From Sphingobacteriaceae bacterium (GTDB lineage Bacteria; Bacteroidota; Bacteroidia; Sphingobacteriales; Sphingobacteriaceae): DNA of 6,701 nucleotides. Positions 5,801 through 6,701 of the stretch are shown in pieces; the stretch's first letter is position 1, and the number at the start of each line of letters is the position of its first letter. Under the pieces are notes generated by a model. That model was not told the DNA's origin. It ran no database searches and saw nothing but the letters and a program-made list of their open reading frames with translations. Position numbers and translations under genes: made by a program. The stretch covers positions 1 through 6,701 of the forward strand of contig JAIPAN010000064.1 of assembly GCA_021740025.1 (NCBI GenBank), given 5' to 3'.

Positions 5801-6701
5801 ACCCGCACAGTACGGTTAGCACCCGTTCCGGTAACTACGATATTGCTGGTAGGAACCAAAGTAGTGTTGCTTGACGCTACACTTACAATCAAATTAGCTG
5901 CTTCAGATTCTGGATCAGAAACAGTAAATGCTAAATCGGAAGTAGGATCGGTACCCAATACCGATTGCGGAGCTATGCTAGTGATACTTGGTGCTTCGTT
6001 TACATTGGTAATGGTAACTGTTAAGGTTTGACGATTCCCTAAATTACGATTATCAACAGCTTTAATTACTACCGTATAGGTATTAGATCCTGAAACGGAG
6101 CCATCAGTTGGTGTTTCAAAATCTGGTGAACTTGCAAATGTTAATGCACCACTGGTTGCATTAATGCTAAATTTAGCTGAGTCTTCTCCCCCATCCAAAC
6201 TCCACGTAACGCTACGGTTAGAAGTAAATGTGTAAATGCTTGTAGTAGCATTTTCAGCATAATCAAGGGCACTAGTTGCCGCGGTAGTAGTACCTGTACC
6301 ATCCGGACCAGTAATTTGAGGTAGCGTATCAAAAACTAATGGATTTGTTCCATTGGTTTTTTCGGTTTCATTGGTATCACCATCCGCATCACAATCTGCT
6401 GCATTCCATGCTGCATCAGGAGTTAGTGTTTGGTTTGCTAGTACAAAGCTGCATGGATCGGTATAGTCAGTTCCGTCTGCCAATTCTTGTGCATCGGTTA
6501 CACCATCACCATCGCTTTCAATATCTAAACGATCAACTAAACCATCGCCATCGGTATCTTTATCTACACAGCTCGAATAATCGGCAATGCTACTTAAGCC
6601 TAATGAAAAGTTGCAATACATTTCAAATTGTCTACCTGTAAACGAAACTTGTGTAAGGTTACCGTTAAAAGATATTGTACCATTGGCTTCACTACCTACC
6701 A
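2851..6701 (-). CDS. Giant T9SS-secreted surface adhesin with lectin and cadherin-like domains, N-terminus missing
   Basis: Very large multidomain cell-surface protein, presumably an adhesin exported by T9SS. The frame stays open to the window edge: 26 further codons precede the first ATG (6619-6621), ending toward the edge in ...GTISFNGNLTQVSF. That ATG is therefore internal, and the signal peptide lies outside. Counting from that Met as residue 1 (1256 residues to the stop), the order is: TSP3-like acidic repeats 18-97; cadherin-like 100-210; Ig/cadherin-like 211-308; L-type lectin 311-517; Ig-like with CYGSDVVLQA and YQWYKNG 519-602; two He_PIG domains 603-690 and 693-780 (both with LPAGLS and GxISGT); three cadherin-like repeats 784-1074; PKD/Ig-like spacer with RWSPS and TTTYTVTVT 1075-1168; CHU_C type B sorting domain 1170-1256. 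It ends in TAA at 2851-2853, 19 bp before the porP/sprF-like gene. The promoter and 5' end are not visible. The sugar ligand and the role (gliding, attachment or biofilm) cannot be told from sequence. Confidence 0.93.
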   Translation of the reverse strand, partial: VGSEANGTISFNGNLTQVSFTGRQFEMYCNFSLGLSSIADYSSCVDKDTDGDGLVDRLDIESDGDGVTDAQELADGTDYTDPCSFVLANQTLTPDAAWNAADCDADGDTNETEKTNGTNPLVFDTLPQITGPDGTGTTTAATSALDYAENATTSIYTFTSNRSVTWSLDGGEDSAKFSINATSGALTFASSPDFETPTDGSVSGSNTYTVVIKAVDNRNLGNRQTLTVTITNVNEAPSITSIAPQSVLGTDPTSDLAFTVSDPESEAANLIVSVASSNTTLVPTSNIVVTGTGANRTVRVSAADGLYGTANITLTVTDELGLSTSTTFALTIQNASCNTFTVSDFQLNGNSSVAGNIITLTPNAGAQSGSAWNKNKLILSEDFNISAKVYLGNNDAGADGIAFVLQNQSVNAGSSGGGLGYSGITPSFAVEFDTYYNGVNDPGSQDHIAIIKNGQTSSAAAHSEFATPYYVQMEDGQWHDVQFIWTAQTKNFQVWYDGTKRFDIVYDIKANIFPSQNYAYWGFTGATGGAINLQQVQIPEYCYAKQATITPTAGTNNASGATTFCYGSDVVLQASTATSYQWYKNGALISGANLREFTASQTGSYTVEVVSTRGGITSVSEPTIVAVNPVPVIFYAQPSYSFIRGNVLSPIVVSNTGAGSTNFTISPSLPAGLSFNASNGTISGTPTAISNVQNYTVSASSAAACQASTVVSIRVYNDNPPANLTYTPSTQTLRRNTPMNNMVPTATGGAVISYSISPNLPAGLSINPTTGVISGTLTAALTGSQTYTVTATNSGGSTTATITLIFNSPPTDIIPSSSSIAENNAIGAVIGRLSSTDVDLGDTHTYRLVAGTGSTDNARFSIVGNELKALISFNFENKTSYTIRIRTTDAGGLSFEKAISIAITNVNEVPTDWAISASNINENNAIGAVIGNLSTTDVDAGDTFTYRLVSGTGSTDNGKFTIVGNELKADISFNFEAKKTYSVRIRTTDAGGLSFEKVITIGINDVNEAPTNITLSRSYIYESNEIGVDIGVLNTADVDARDTHRYSLVGGDVNAFSILDNQLKAAISYNSANKNTYSVVLRTTDLGGLSFDKTFTITILKTPVVTGTGNITGSLVRTAPSSNPSISKGLTSQLNVAGMAIVNYRWSPSLSLSANNIANPLASPAKTTTYTVTVTHSSGAVCTLTIPVLVLNDYNVTPGNIITPNGDGINDAWVVENLESYPENEVKIFDKAGRLIYGKKGYTNDWRAEVNGSLLTEDTYYYFISFGPGVPVKKGFITIIRN
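2854..3114 (-). other. CHU_C / T9SS type B C-terminal sorting domain
   Basis: The last 87 residues of the large surface protein match the gliding motility-associated C-terminal domain (CHU_C, T9SS type B sorting signal). Visible hallmarks in order are NIITPNGDGINDAWVVENLE, YPENEVKIFDKAGRLIY, the YTNDWRAEVNG turn, LLTEDTYYYFISF, and the closing strand KKGFITIIRN at the very C-terminus. The domain directs passage across the outer membrane through T9SS. Type B domains, as in SprB, generally need a PorP/SprF-family partner, and such a gene follows directly. The domain is intact, which argues that the gene is functional and not decayed. Confidence 0.95.
3400..4272 (-). repeat. Three tandem cadherin-like repeats, 300-bp period
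   Basis: Three consecutive repeat units lie inside the large surface protein: 4272-3973, 3972-3673 and 3672-3400. The first two are exactly 100 codons each, and by hand alignment share 74 of 100 residues; the third is shorter (91 codons) and more divergent. Each begins PT(D/N) and carries the cadherin-like elements (I/Y)xExNxIG, DVDxxDT, LKAxISxN and RTTDxGGLSF. The first two end in (N/D)VNE, like the calcium-binding linkers of cadherins. Runs of identical bases recur exactly 300 bp apart, for example around 3831-3850 and 4131-4150. This indicates duplication of one domain, with the third copy older or under less constraint. Confidence 0.92.
4282..4815 (-). other. Two putative Ig (He_PIG) domains
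   Basis: Residues 603-690 and 693-780 of the large surface protein are two adjacent beta-sandwich domains of the putative-Ig (He_PIG) type. Both show the signature (S)ISPxLPAGLSxN, (T)GxISGT and a final YTVxAxxxx strand. They sit between an Ig-like domain and the three cadherin-like repeats and are best read as stalk modules that extend the protein from the cell surface. No enzymatic motif is seen in them. Confidence 0.82.
5071..5691 (-). other. L-type (legume-like) lectin domain
   Basis: Residues 311-517 of the large surface protein read as a legume-type lectin sandwich. The hallmark order is present: ADGIAFVLQ (Asp373 in the sugar-binding position), GGGLGYSGI, then AVEFDTYYN with Glu405, Asp407 and Asn411, followed by Asp415 and His421 in NDPGSQDHIAI. 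The latter residues occupy the positions that bind Mn/Ca in legume lectins. Later strands carry QWHDVQFIWT and FQVWYDG, also typical of bacterial L-type lectins. Cys311 and Cys516 sit exactly at the two ends of the domain and could form a disulfide. The expected role is carbohydrate binding outside the cell; the ligand is unknown. Confidence 0.87.
6331..6570 (-). other. TSP3-like calcium-binding repeats
   Basis: Residues 18-97 of the large surface protein contain acidic loops of the thrombospondin type 3 kind: DKDTDGDGLVD, DIESDGDGVTD and the less regular DADGDTNETE. Between the second and third lies a short segment from DPCS to ADCD with cysteines 57 and 77, an arrangement common in secreted Bacteroidota proteins and possibly a disulfide. 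These loops normally bind calcium and stiffen a linker. Here they follow an upstream domain whose tail (GTISFNGNLTQVSF) runs off the window. Confidence 0.9.

Noticed and set aside
5678..6031. 117-residue + strand open frame, rich in Val and Ser
   Set aside because: It is antisense to the cadherin/Ig-like part of the adhesin. Val-rich and Ala-rich composition is the usual shadow of Thr/Asn-rich coding DNA.
6141..6332. 63-residue - strand open frame
   Set aside because: Out-of-frame shadow within the first cadherin-like domain of the adhesin.
6339..6641. Histidine-rich + strand open frame of 100 residues
   Set aside because: It is antisense to the TSP3 region; the His codons come from the complement of repeated Asp/Gly codons. 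There is no family resemblance, and the - strand frame is clearly coding.

Overview
The window looks like a chromosomal piece of a Bacteroidota genome. The main evidence is the pairing of a PorP/SprF-family outer-membrane protein with a giant surface protein that ends in a type B type IX secretion (T9SS) sorting domain; T9SS is confined to this phylum and its relatives. Supporting signs are moderate-to-low GC, no Shine-Dalgarno sequence before any start, and a GltX of Bacteroidota type around its KLSKR motif. A gliding or environmental lineage is plausible, but genus cannot be assigned.

Left part, + strand (1-1882): the 3' two thirds of gltX (glutamyl-tRNA synthetase; the 5' end lies outside the window), then, after 5 bp, a complete lipoprotein amidase of the AmpD/AmiD (Amidase_2) family that probably works on peptidoglycan in the periplasm. 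A strong hairpin terminator (1888-1921) closes this unit. It lies between two convergent units and can serve both strands.

Right part, - strand (6701-1944): a very large surface-protein gene enters from beyond the right edge (at least 1283 residues visible, true N-terminus not seen) and is followed after 19 bp by a complete porP/sprF-like gene. Visible domain order in the large protein is: TSP3-like calcium repeats, a cadherin-like domain, a second Ig/cadherin-like domain, an L-type (legume-like) lectin, an Ig-like domain, two putative Ig (He_PIG) domains, three tandem cadherin-like repeats, a PKD/Ig-like spacer and a CHU_C/type B T9SS C-terminal signal. The likely logic is that the large protein is exported across the outer membrane by T9SS and the neighbouring PorP/SprF-like protein helps secrete or anchor it at the cell surface. 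It would then act as a calcium-stabilised, sugar-binding adhesin.

There is no long non-coding stretch: gaps are 5, 61 and 19 bp. I see no RNA genes, CRISPR, insertion sequences or phage genes. No wholly new system is evident. The points most worth a second look are the cargo-PorP pair, the lectin module bracketed by two cysteines, and the exact 300-bp tandem repeat.
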